A DNA stretch of 38,945 nt from Lacunisphaera sp. (GTDB lineage Bacteria > Verrucomicrobiota > Verrucomicrobiia > Opitutales > Opitutaceae), in NCBI GenBank assembly GCA_029945855.1, contig JAQSDJ010000065.1:1-38945 (forward strand), in the 5' to 3' direction. Positions 1 through 10,860 of the stretch are shown here, in pieces. A model generated the notes under the pieces. It was not told where the DNA came from and searched no databases. It saw only the letters and a list, made by a program, of their open reading frames with translations. Every line of letters starts with the position of its first letter. Positions within the stretch are counted from its first letter, which is position 1. A program made the translations under genes and the position numbers.

Positions 1-168
1 GCCCACTTTCCGGCCTCGTGGCTCACTGGGACAAGATTCAGGAGTCAGTGTGACATCGTGGCTCGAAAAGAATCGAGGACCAGCGGATGTCCGCGAGGTT
101 TACTATTATAAAGCACTGGATGTTAACGTCATAATAACCATGCGTTATCGAGGCACGGGCATTGCTAA

Positions 169-2126
<1,958 letters not shown>

Positions 2127-2137
2127 TTTTTCGGACG

Positions 2138-2164
2138 AACCCGCTCCCATCACGGGAACGGGTT
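2138..2164 (+). terminator. Hairpin after dnaK
   Basis: AACCCGCTCCC pairs with GGGAACGGGTT with one mismatch around a 5-nt loop. The downstream tract is only weakly T-rich, so termination may be partial, with some read-through into groES. Confidence 0.5.
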
Positions 2165-2212
2165 TGTTCGTTTCAACCCATCCCAATTAAACCCCCAACC
2201 ACAAAAACCAAT

Positions 2213-2509
2213 ATGGCTAAAGTGAACATCAAACCCATCGGTGATCGCGTGCTCGTGCAGCACATCGAGGAAAAAGAACAGGTCCGCGGCGGGATCATTA
2301 TTCCCGACAGCGCCAAAGAAAAACCGCAGGAGGCCAAGGTCATCGCCCTGGGCACCGGCAAGAAGGATGAAAACGGCAAGGTCACGCCCTTCGAGGTGAA
2401 GGTCGGCGACAAGGTCCTCATCTCCAAATACGGCGGCACCGAAGTGAAGATCGACGACCAGAAATTCACCTTGGTCCGCGAGGACGACATCCTCGGCGTC
2501 ATCGGCTGA
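2213..2509 (+). CDS. groES: Co-chaperonin GroES (Hsp10)
   Basis: GroES is the heptameric lid of the GroEL folding chamber. The 98-residue length is typical. [10 protein letters not shown] at the N-terminus, the mobile loop containing [18 protein letters not shown], and [17 protein letters not shown] are all recognisable. It lies 48 bp upstream of groEL on the same strand, so the two probably form the usual groESL operon. The leader before the ATG is A- and C-rich (CCACAAAAACCAAT) and has no Shine-Dalgarno sequence. Confidence 0.97.
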   Translation: MAKVNIKPIGDRVLVQHIEEKEQVRGGIIIPDSAKEKPQEAKVIALGTGKKDENGKVTPFEVKVGDKVLISKYGGTEVKIDDQKFTLVREDDILGVIG

Positions 2510-2525
2510 TCGCCGCCCGCTTCCC

Positions 2526-2553
2526 ACTTAAACCTTAAAGCTTAAAACTTACA
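2526..2553 (+). repeat. Four heptanucleotide repeats (NCTTAAA) before groEL
   Basis: Four consecutive 7-base units, ACTTAAA, CCTTAAA, GCTTAAA and ACTTACA, end four bases before the groEL ATG. They take the place where a ribosome-binding site would sit. Their function is unknown; they leave the leader A/U-rich and unstructured. Confidence 0.75.
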
Positions 2554-2557
2554 TACT

Positions 2558-4195
<1,638 letters not shown>

Positions 4196-4226
4196 GTCCA
4201 GGCCCCACAGAATCAGAACACTTCAA

Positions 4227-4253
4227 GGCGCGCTCTCCGGAGCGCGCCTTTTT
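4227..4253 (+). terminator. Rho-independent terminator of groESL
   Basis: A perfect 9-bp stem (GGCGCGCTC with GAGCGCGCC, 4-nt loop) is followed directly by TTTTT. Confidence 0.92.
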
Positions 4254-4330
4254 CTTGCGGGAAACAAGCATAGGCTGGCGTCTACTAAACCAATCTGTGA
4301 GTCTGGCAGTCAGCTAAATATAAGTAGCCC

Positions 4331-4912
4331 ATGAAACTTGTCCTCTTAGTGGTCGGGGCTTTGGTTATCATCGGCATTTTCGCGCTGAGGAGCTGGCTGG
4401 TTGCGGGAACCCAGCACCTGGCCGAAATGGAGAAAGTATATAAGCCCGATCCTAGAAATTGGAAATTGATCGATGTAGCGGGATGGAAGCAGGACGAAAT
4501 AGAGAAGATCTTAACTGACTTTCGCGGTATGTATCAGATCCCTGAATCAAGTTTTCTAGTATCAAAGTTGGGCGAAGGGCAATTCCGCCTTACATTTCCG
4601 GATGATGTAACTCCGCCAAAATTTCTCTTCCTTGTTAACTACATCAGGTATCCGAAGGACTTGAACTTACAGAACAGGAGAATCGGTGTTCTTGGACGAG
4701 CGAGAATTGGTCGCGCGTTTGGTGCGTCCGACGCATCGCTTGAGGGCCAAGAGGCCACAGTCTACGTGCCGGCAAATGACACTGAGTTCGACAATGTATA
4801 TGTGCAGATCAACTCGGGACGAACCTTCAAGATTCCGTTTACTCGGTTTATTTGGGAATCGGTCGATAATGCGCGAATTCCAGAAGAAGTGGTAGCGCTC
4901 CAGAAACGCTGA
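4331..4912 (+). CDS. Unknown membrane-anchored protein
   Basis: I do not recognise this 193-residue protein. It has one N-terminal hydrophobic segment (residues 2-18, LVLLVVGALVIIGIFAL), which suggests an anchor with the rest outside the cytoplasm. The remainder is soluble, mixed alpha/beta in character, with aromatic-rich stretches (FLFLVNYIRYP, FKIPFTRFIWES) and no cysteines or obvious catalytic motif. Base composition is visibly more AT-rich than the flanking chaperone genes, and it sits between the groEL terminator and a repeat-bearing toxin-antitoxin patch. It may therefore be acquired, but that is inference. No ribosome site is visible before the ATG. Confidence 0.6.
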   Translation: MKLVLLVVGALVIIGIFALRSWLVAGTQHLAEMEKVYKPDPRNWKLIDVAGWKQDEIEKILTDFRGMYQIPESSFLVSKLGEGQFRLTFPDDVTPPKFLFLVNYIRYPKDLNLQNRRIGVLGRARIGRAFGASDASLEGQEATVYVPANDTEFDNVYVQINSGRTFKIPFTRFIWESVDNARIPEEVVALQKR

Positions 4913-4931
4913 ATCGAAAGTGGCGGGTCAG

Positions 4932-4957
4932 GGCGATCAAAACGAGGCGATCAAAAC
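4932..4957. repeat. 12-bp direct repeat
   Basis: GGCGATCAAAAC occurs at 4932-4943 and again at 4946-4957, separated by two bases. It directly precedes the 42-nt tandem repeat. Confidence 0.7.
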
Positions 4958-4964
4958 AGTGGAG

Positions 4965-5046
4965 GCAGCAAAACAGAGGCAGGCTTTGTAGTTTGTGGCA
5001 TGAGAAGCAGCAAAACAGGGTCAGGCTTTGCAGTTTGCGGCATGAG
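4965..5046. repeat. Tandem duplication, 42-nt period, two copies
   Basis: Copies at 4965-5004 and 5007-5046 match at 36 of 40 positions (both start GCAGCAAAACAG and end GGCATGAG). The repeat lies in the gap upstream of the toxin-antitoxin pair. It could be a duplicated operator or an insertion scar; nothing in it looks coding. Confidence 0.85.
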
Positions 5047-5100
5047 CGGTGTCACTGCTATGGGGAGGCGGGGCTTGACTCTTTGCGTTGGTGAAACAAG

Positions 5101-5361
5101 ATGAGTCACATGAAAACGGCCACCGTCCGCCAGTTGCGCACCGAGTTCCCCAAGGTCCTCGCCTGGGTCAACGCGGGCGAGGAGGTGGCCATCACCCGCC
5201 GCCGCAAGATCGTGGCCAACCTCACCCCGGCCGGTGACGCGCCCAAGAAGAAACCCGCCTTGCCCGACTTCCGGTCCCGGTTGCAGGCCATCTACGGCGA
5301 CAAGATCATCCCGGCGGACGTGATGGCGGAATTGCTGGCCGACAACAAGGGTCGCTACTGA
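5101..5361 (+). CDS. Phd/YefM-type antitoxin
   Basis: This 86-residue protein begins MKTATVRQLRTEFPKVLAWVNAGEEVAITRRRKIVANLTP, the usual Phd/YefM DNA-binding fold in which a short helix-strand pattern ends with (V/I)ANLTP. The C-terminal half (residues 45-86) is the likely toxin-binding arm. Antitoxins of this kind neutralise the partner toxin and repress their own operon. Its TGA stop overlaps the toxin start by one base (TGATG), so translation is coupled. The ATG at 5101 gives MSHMKTATV; the ATG at 5110 is equally plausible. No Shine-Dalgarno sequence is seen. TTGACT at 5075-5080 could be a -35 box, but there is no clear -10. Confidence 0.85.
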   Translation: MSHMKTATVRQLRTEFPKVLAWVNAGEEVAITRRRKIVANLTPAGDAPKKKPALPDFRSRLQAIYGDKIIPADVMAELLADNKGRY

Positions 5362-5792
5362 TGCCGGCTCCCGTCTATGCCGACACGAGCTTGCTTGTGT
5401 CGCTCTATGTGCAGGACGCCAACTCGGCGCGCGTGGTGGCAGATGCGCCCAAGCTCTTTCCGGTCTTTTTCACGCCGCTCATCGAGCATGAGTTGCGGAA
5501 TGCAATTCGCCTGTGCGTATTCCGCCGACAGATCACGACGGCCCAGCGGGAAAAGGCCCTGCATGACCTGGAGAACGACAAGGCGGCGGGCGTGCTGCAC
5601 GTCACGCCGCTGGATTGGCCCAAGGCTTTGAAGCAGGCCGAAGCCCTCGGCCGCCGGCATACGGAGAGCCTCGGCGCGCGCGGCATGGACATCCTGCATG
5701 TGGCCTCGGCGCTGGCCTTGAAGGCCGGACGTTTCGTCACTTTTGACCATCGGCAACGGGAACTCGCCCAGCTGGCCGGCTTGGACACTTGA
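5361..5792 (+). CDS. PIN-domain ribonuclease toxin (VapC-like)
   Basis: This 143-residue PIN protein is a Mg-dependent RNase toxin of a type II toxin-antitoxin pair. The four acidic positions of the PIN active site are visible: D8 in YADTSLLV, E44 in EHELRNA, D110 in GMDILHVASAL and D129 in FVTFDHRQ. Length and order match VapC-family toxins. It overlaps the antitoxin stop by one base. All catalytic residues are present, so it is probably active. The RNA target cannot be told from sequence. Confidence 0.9.
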   Translation: MPAPVYADTSLLVSLYVQDANSARVVADAPKLFPVFFTPLIEHELRNAIRLCVFRRQITTAQREKALHDLENDKAAGVLHVTPLDWPKALKQAEALGRRHTESLGARGMDILHVASALALKAGRFVTFDHRQRELAQLAGLDT

Positions 5793-5903
5793 AGGCTGGG
5801 AGCCGCCCAAGCGGACCGGCACAACTGGTCCGCCCGGGTCGACCAAAATTCGTCAGGTCGGGTGTCTTGCAGTTGGCGGATGCCGTGCTCTGAGCAGTCA
5901 GCG

Positions 5904-6008
5904 TCACTGCGGCATGATGAGCGGCAGCGGCTCGCGGCCGCCGCGGCGGTAGATCGGGAAGTCCCGGATATCGACCGTGATGATCTTCGCCTCTCCAAGC
6001 GTGCATTT
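5904..6008 (-). pseudogene. C-terminal remnant of a second PIN-domain toxin
   Basis: On the minus strand, 34 codons read LGEAKIITVDIRDFPIYRR then GGREPLPLIMPQ and stop at 5904-5906. The pattern hydrophobic-TVD-x-DF-x-YRR-x-GR-x-x-PL is the usual end of one class of VapC-like PIN proteins. Immediately upstream the frame is closed by a stop at 6009-6011, and the Fic gene ends at 6017. The rest of the PIN gene is missing, so this looks like debris left when fic was inserted or recombined here. Confidence 0.5.
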
Positions 6009-6016
6009 TTATCGGC

Positions 6017-7228
6017 CTACAAGGAAAGAAAACCATACACCTTTCCCTTGGGCATTTCCTTGGTGCGGCGGAAAAACTCGGTCTCGGTGATCTTCGTGGG
6101 CCAGTTCAGGTTTATGCTGAGAAGAAATCCGGTCTTGTCCGGCAGGGCCTTGGCGGAGATCGCCTCCAGCCCGATGAGGTAATTGAGGTCGCGGATCAGC
6201 GCCTTGTAGGGATTGCTGACGTTGAAGATGTGCCGCGTGCGCTCGGTCAGCGCGGCCAGGGTCATTTCCTCCTCGTCGAGCAGCAGGTTGAGCAATTGCA
6301 CATGGCGGCCCGAGACCACGCGTTTGCGGGGTGATTTCATCCGGCCGAACAGGTCGGTGACGGTGTTGCGATAGAGCGCCTTGATGACCTGCAGGCGGAT
6401 TTCCTCAAACAGGCGGCGGCACTGGCTCTCGATGCCTCTCAGGGCGAACTTCAGGAAAAGGGTGAGGTCGTGGCCGGCTGCCCGGGTCTCATTCAGGGCG
6501 TTCAGGTAGCCGGTCTTCTGTTCGTAATAGTAATTGGACATCGCGATGAACAACGTGTCACGCAGCCCGGTGCGCTGAAGCATCAGCGCCTCCAGGGCGC
6601 GGGCCGTTCTTCCATTGCCGTCGAGAAAGGGGTGCATGGCGGCAAAGTGGTAATGCAGGGCCAGAGCTTGGATCAGCGGGTCGTGCTCTCGATAGGCCCC
6701 GCGCGCCGCCTGGACGAGAGACTGCAAGGCGGTCGTGCATTCTTCGCCGCCTTCCGCGCCCCGATGACGGGGTGCCCCGAAGGTCACGTTCTGATCGCGG
6801 GTCCGCAGCTGGCCGGGGGCGCAATGGTCGTCGTCGCAATTGTGGACGAGCCGACGATGCACCTCGCAGATCAAGGCCTCATCCAATGGACGATCCGCCG
6901 GAAGCTGGGCGATCCAACGGTAGGTCTGCACGGCCGCCGCCGCCTGCTTTTGGGAACGGGTTTCCAGTTGCGCCGGCGTTTCGCGCATGGCCGCATCGAG
7001 TTCTTTTTCCGTGAACTCAGCTCCTTCAATCCGCGACGTGCCTGCCACTTCACGCTTGAGCTGCACCTTTTGCAGCTCGTCGGCCCAGCTGCGTTGATAA
7101 GGAATCTGGGTGAGGGCGAGCATGGCTGCCTTGGCGGCCATGAGTTCGTCAAAAATAGCCGCCTTGTCATAGACAATCCAATCGCGAGGTAGCTCGTAGC
7201 GCACGATCATGGAGTCATAAAAGCTCAT
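6017..7228 (-). CDS. fic: Fic family protein (AMPylase)
   Basis: Fic enzymes transfer AMP from ATP to hydroxyl side chains of target proteins. The 403-residue protein has a Fic_N-like first 100 residues, then the catalytic motif HPFLDGNGRTAR at residues 199-210 with H199 as base. The inhibitory motif TSRIEG at residues 64-69 fits the (S/T)xxxE(G/N) consensus, with the Glu that normally blocks ATP; its position before the Fic core makes this a class II, self-inhibited enzyme. A C-terminal winged-helix-like region (about 290-380) is probable. It stands alone beside a toxin-antitoxin pair and a PIN remnant. Its upstream region (7229-7330) is strongly AT-rich. Confidence 0.93.
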   Translation of the reverse strand: MSFYDSMIVRYELPRDWIVYDKAAIFDELMAAKAAMLALTQIPYQRSWADELQKVQLKREVAGTSRIEGAEFTEKELDAAMRETPAQLETRSQKQAAAAVQTYRWIAQLPADRPLDEALICEVHRRLVHNCDDDHCAPGQLRTRDQNVTFGAPRHRGAEGGEECTTALQSLVQAARGAYREHDPLIQALALHYHFAAMHPFLDGNGRTARALEALMLQRTGLRDTLFIAMSNYYYEQKTGYLNALNETRAAGHDLTLFLKFALRGIESQCRRLFEEIRLQVIKALYRNTVTDLFGRMKSPRKRVVSGRHVQLLNLLLDEEEMTLAALTERTRHIFNVSNPYKALIRDLNYLIGLEAISAKALPDKTGFLLSINLNWPTKITETEFFRRTKEMPKGKVYGFLSL

Positions 7229-7715
7229 CTCGTTTCCGTTTCAAGTATTCATATTATATTACGCATATTACTAATCATAAACATATAAACGATATACATG
7301 AAAAATGAATGCGCCCGAAATACAACATTTCGTTTCCCGCTCGCTGCCGGCTCTTTCGATTGGGTTTCGACCAATTCAACAGGCCTAAAACGTCCGTTGC
7401 GGAAATCAATCTGTGCAGCGAGTTGGAATGCTCGGTGAGTGCCGGCCTTGTCGCGTCAGTGCGACGGGTGGGATGAGGGGCACTGGAATCGCGGTGGTGC
7501 TTCAGAGTTTATCGGGACGGTTGCGCGTGAGCTCCGTGTTCCTCATGCATGCAGCGCAGCCAGATTTGTTTCAGCAACCGGGCCAATCGGCGTGATCGCG
7601 GTTAACCGGTCCGCTGCCTGCGATGTTACCGCCTGTAGTCTTGACGGCGCGCGGCGAACGCGCTGGCTTGGGCGCAGAAAAGTGCCGCCGAGGGCCGGAC
7701 GGCAAAAAGAATCCC
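7229..7715. other. 487-bp gap between fic and ligA
   Basis: The first 100 bases are AT-rich with repeated TAATAT/ATATTA words and probably hold the fic promoter on the minus strand. The remainder is normal in composition and holds no convincing gene, hairpin or Shine-Dalgarno sequence. Open frames crossing it have no family-like content. Confidence 0.6.
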
Positions 7716-9806
7716 ATGAAGACGACCGGCCCCCGGAGAGGAAATGTGCGCGCAGCCTGCCTGCTGTTGCTGTGGAGCGTGATCACTTGCGTCGGTGTCG
7801 CGCCGGTGGCGGATTCCGCCCCGCGCGAACGCATCGCCGAGCTGCGCACGGAGATCGCGCGGCACGACGAGCTGTATTTCAAAAAAACGAAGCCGGAGAT
7901 CAGCGATGCCGCCTACGACCGGTTGAAGCGCGAGCTGGTCACGCTGGAGGCAGCGCATCCGGAATTTGCCCGTCCGGCCGAGGGCGTCGGCGATGATCGC
8001 AGCGGGCGCTTCCCCGTTCATGCGCACCGGGAGCGCATGCTGAGTCTGAATAAGGCCTACACGGAGGCGGAGTGGCGGGCGTTTCACGCGAAACTCGCGA
8101 AGCAGCTGGGTCGGCCGGACCTGGCCTTCGTGGTCGAGCCCAAATACGACGGTCTGGCCATCAGCCTCACCTACGAGCACGGGGTGCTCGTGCGGGCGGT
8201 GACCCGCGGCAACGGCACAGAGGGGGACGATGTGACCGCCAACGTGCGCACGATTCGTGCTCTGCCAGCCCAACTGAACAGGGAGGCCGGCACCCTGCCG
8301 GCCCTGGTCGAACTCCGTGGAGAAATTTACCTCGAGCAGGTCGAATTTGACCGGATCAACGCCGAACGCGCCGCGGCGGACGAGGAGCCGTTTGCGCATC
8401 CGCGCAACCTCGCGGCCGGCACGCTCAAGTCCTCCGATCCCGCCGAAACCGCGTCGCGCCGGCTCTCCGTGGTCATCTATGGGTGGGGCGCGTGGGAGGG
8501 AGCCCCGGCGCCGGTCTCCCAGCAGACGTTTCACTTGCAGGTGCGGACGTGGGGCTTGCCTGGAATTGCGCGCTATCAGCTGGCGAATTCCGCCGACGAG
8601 GTTTGGACGGCGGTTCGGTCCATCGGCCAAAAGCGGGCCAGCCTGGGCTTCCCGATCGACGGCGCCGTGGTGAAGCTCAACGACACCGCGCTGCGCGCCC
8701 GGGTCGGGGCGGATGAGCACGCCCCGCGTTGGGCGATCGCCTGCAAGTATGAGCCCGAGCGGGCCGTGACGAGGCTGCGGGGCATCACCTGGCAGGTCGG
8801 CCGCACCGGCGTGCTCACGCCGGTGGCGGAATTCGACGCCGTCGAACTCGGCGGCTCCACCGTGGCCCGGGCGTCGTTGCACAATCGCGCCGAGATTGCC
8901 CGACGCGACATCCGGATCGGGGACCTCGTCGAGGTGGAGAAGGCCGGCGAGATCATCCCGGCGGTCGTGGGCGTGAATCTCGCCGGGCGCCCGGCTGATT
9001 CGATGCCCTGCCTTTTTCCCGACCGGTGTCCGTCCTGCGACACGACGCTGGCGGAAAAATCGGACGAAGCCGCCGTGCGTTGTCCCAACACGCATTGTCC
9101 CGCCCAACGGCAGCGGCGGCTGGAGCATTTCGTCTCCGCGCAGGCGGTCGAGATCAAGGGCATCGGGTCCGCGACCATCGCCGCGCTCAGCGAGGCCGGC
9201 TTGCTGCAGGGTTCGGCGGATTTCTACCGGCTGCGCCGCGAGGATCTGGCCCGCGTTCCCGGCCTGGGCGAAAAGACGGCGGACCGGTTGTTGGCCGAGA
9301 TCGAGCGCAGCAAGCAGGCCGAGCTCTGGCGTTTCATCCATGGCCTGGGCATTCCGCAGGTCGGCGCGGCGTCGGCCAGGAAACTGGCGGCGCAGTGCGG
9401 TGATCTCGCGGGGCTGGCGCGGATTGAGGCGAAGGCCGCGGCTGGTGTGATCGGGCCGTCCGCAGCAGCGGCTTTGGCGGAGTTCATGGCACGCCCGGAA
9501 AACCAGGCGGACATCCGGGCCATGCTCGATGCCGGGGTGCGGCCAATATCACCGGGCATGGCGGCAGCGGCAGCAAATCTGCAGGGGAAGGTGTTTGTCT
9601 TCACCGGCACGTTGGCCGGACTCACCCGGGCCCAGGCGGCCGAAAAAGTCCGCGCGGCGGGCGGTATCGTGCGCGACAGCGTAAGCCGGCTAACCGACTA
9701 CATGGTGGCGGGCGAGGGCGCCGGCAGCAAACTGGCCGAGGCGCAGCAGTTGGGGGTGAAAGTCATCAACGAGGAGGAGTTCAGGCAAATGGTGGGGAGG
9801 CCGTAG
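7716..9806 (+). CDS. ligA: NAD-dependent DNA ligase with signal-like N-terminus
   Basis: This enzyme seals nicks in DNA using NAD+. From the ATG at 7716 it has 696 residues. The Ia domain keeps the NMN-binding residues (HDELYF...PEISDAAYDRL), K143 in EPKYDG is the adenylated lysine, and HPRNLAAGTLK and IDGAVVKLND follow. Then come the OB fold, a four-Cys zinc finger (CPSC...CPNTHC), the helix-hairpin-helix region and a BRCT domain (LQGKVFVFTGTLAGLTR). Before the Ia domain lies an extra stretch of about 35 residues: basic start, hydrophobic AACLLLLWSVITCVGVAP, then VADSA. It looks like a signal peptide or anchor, odd for a DNA ligase, although E. coli LigB also begins with a signal-like sequence. 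A more upstream ATG at 7623 is possible but adds no family-like sequence. A second, canonical ligA may exist elsewhere; I cannot tell. Confidence 0.93.
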   Translation: MKTTGPRRGNVRAACLLLLWSVITCVGVAPVADSAPRERIAELRTEIARHDELYFKKTKPEISDAAYDRLKRELVTLEAAHPEFARPAEGVGDDRSGRFPVHAHRERMLSLNKAYTEAEWRAFHAKLAKQLGRPDLAFVVEPKYDGLAISLTYEHGVLVRAVTRGNGTEGDDVTANVRTIRALPAQLNREAGTLPALVELRGEIYLEQVEFDRINAERAAADEEPFAHPRNLAAGTLKSSDPAETASRRLSVVIYGWGAWEGAPAPVSQQTFHLQVRTWGLPGIARYQLANSADEVWTAVRSIGQKRASLGFPIDGAVVKLNDTALRARVGADEHAPRWAIACKYEPERAVTRLRGITWQVGRTGVLTPVAEFDAVELGGSTVARASLHNRAEIARRDIRIGDLVEVEKAGEIIPAVVGVNLAGRPADSMPCLFPDRCPSCDTTLAEKSDEAAVRCPNTHCPAQRQRRLEHFVSAQAVEIKGIGSATIAALSEAGLLQGSADFYRLRREDLARVPGLGEKTADRLLAEIERSKQAELWRFIHGLGIPQVGAASARKLAAQCGDLAGLARIEAKAAAGVIGPSAAAALAEFMARPENQADIRAMLDAGVRPISPGMAAAAANLQGKVFVFTGTLAGLTRAQAAEKVRAAGGIVRDSVSRLTDYMVAGEGAGSKLAEAQQLGVKVINEEEFRQMVGRP

Positions 9807-9817
9807 GTGAATTGCGT

Positions 9818-9883
9818 GTGGGAGGGGCTTTATGCCCCGACGGTTTGGTCCGCGCTTTTGTCGGGGCGTAGAGCCCCTCCCGC
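9818..9883. repeat. Palindromic intergenic element, family A copy 1
   Basis: Two 24-nt arms (left 9818-9841, containing GGGAGGGGCTTTATGCCCC; right 9860-9883) are inverted copies with 21 of 24 matches around an 18-nt loop. The same element recurs at 18644-18724. Confidence 0.88.
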
Positions 9884-9972
9884 GCCCTGAAACTCTCCGG
9901 CTCGTCGGGACGACTCGCCCTACCTTTGCCCTTCACTTTCGGGGGTTCTGCCTGTTCCGTGGTGGCTCCACC

Positions 9973-10752
9973 ATGGAAATCATCTTTCTCGGCACGGGCA
10001 CGTCGCAGGGCGTGCCGATGATCGCGTGTCATTGCCCGGTCTGCACCTCGGCCGACCCGCGCAACCGGCGCACGCGGGCGAGCATTCATGTCGTGATGGA
10101 CGGGCTGCACATCCAGGTGGACGCCACGCCGGAGTTCCGGCTGCAGTGCCTCCGCGAAAAGGTGGAACAGCTCGATGTATTCATCCTGACGCACGGGCAC
10201 AACGACCACATCACGGGCATGGACGACCTGCGGCGCTTCTGCGACCTGCACGGCGGCACGGCACTGACGGTCTACACGACCGATGAAGGGGTGGGGCGCG
10301 TGCTGGCGTTGTTTCCCTATGCCATCGCCGAGCGGCCGGTGGCGAAGGGTTATGCGGCGTTCAAGCTCGTCGACATGCCGCCGGTGTTGGAATTTCCGCA
10401 GGGCACCATCCATTCCACGCTGCTCCCGCACGGCGGCATCAACACCCTCGGGCTGGTCTTCACCGAGAAATCCTCCGGCCGGAAGTTTGCCTATTACTCC
10501 GACTGCAAGCGCGTCCCGCGCGAGGCGGTGGCGCTGGCCCGGGGAGCCGATGCCGTGTGCCTCGACGGCCTGCGGCCCGAGCCGCATCCGACGCACATGA
10601 ACATCGAGGAAGCCTGTGCCGTCGCCGCCGAGATCGCCGCCCCGGTGACCTACCTCACCCACTTGACCCATGCCATCGACCACGCGGCGTGGAGTGAAAA
10701 ATTGCCGGCGGGAGTGCAGCTGGCCCACGACGGCCTCCGGCTGAAATTGTAG
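9973..10752 (+). CDS. PhnP-like metallo-beta-lactamase-fold hydrolase
   Basis: This 259-residue cytoplasmic enzyme begins MEIIFLGTGTSQGVPMIACHCPVC, the usual start of the PhnP branch of the MBL superfamily, including the Cys pair and triad CHCPVC (19-24) that often bind a structural zinc. The metal motif THGHNDH is at residues 73-79, with LPHGG and a late H in THLTHAIDH. Members of this branch hydrolyse cyclic or other phosphodiesters; PhnP acts on cyclic ribose phosphates, but there are no phn genes here, so the substrate is open. A longer open frame begins at 9832, but the family-like start is 9973, after a palindromic element. Confidence 0.88.
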   Translation: MEIIFLGTGTSQGVPMIACHCPVCTSADPRNRRTRASIHVVMDGLHIQVDATPEFRLQCLREKVEQLDVFILTHGHNDHITGMDDLRRFCDLHGGTALTVYTTDEGVGRVLALFPYAIAERPVAKGYAAFKLVDMPPVLEFPQGTIHSTLLPHGGINTLGLVFTEKSSGRKFAYYSDCKRVPREAVALARGADAVCLDGLRPEPHPTHMNIEEACAVAAEIAAPVTYLTHLTHAIDHAAWSEKLPAGVQLAHDGLRLKL

Positions 10753-10851
10753 GGGCGTGGTCGCTGATCCTATGTGCCTCCGGCTTCCAGCCAGTGATGA
10801 ACTGCGGCTGGAAGCTGCAGCCACACGGGTGTTGTCAAGCGACGCCCCTAC
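10749..10851. repeat. Palindromic element filling a convergent junction
   Basis: Outer arms GTAGGGGCG... and ...CGCCCCTAC and a perfect 10-bp inner stem (GCTTCCAGCC with GGCTGGAAGC) occupy nearly the whole gap between the MBL gene and the SLC13 permease. The left arm starts within the MBL leucine codon and stop codon. Confidence 0.82.
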
Positions 10852-10860
10852 CACGCCCCC

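Noticed and set aside
4932-5046. CRISPR array
   Set aside because: Only two adjacent copies with no unique spacers and no cas genes.
7413-7996. Small plus-strand open frames before and over the ligA start
   Set aside because: No recognisable protein content; the later one overlaps ligA in another frame.
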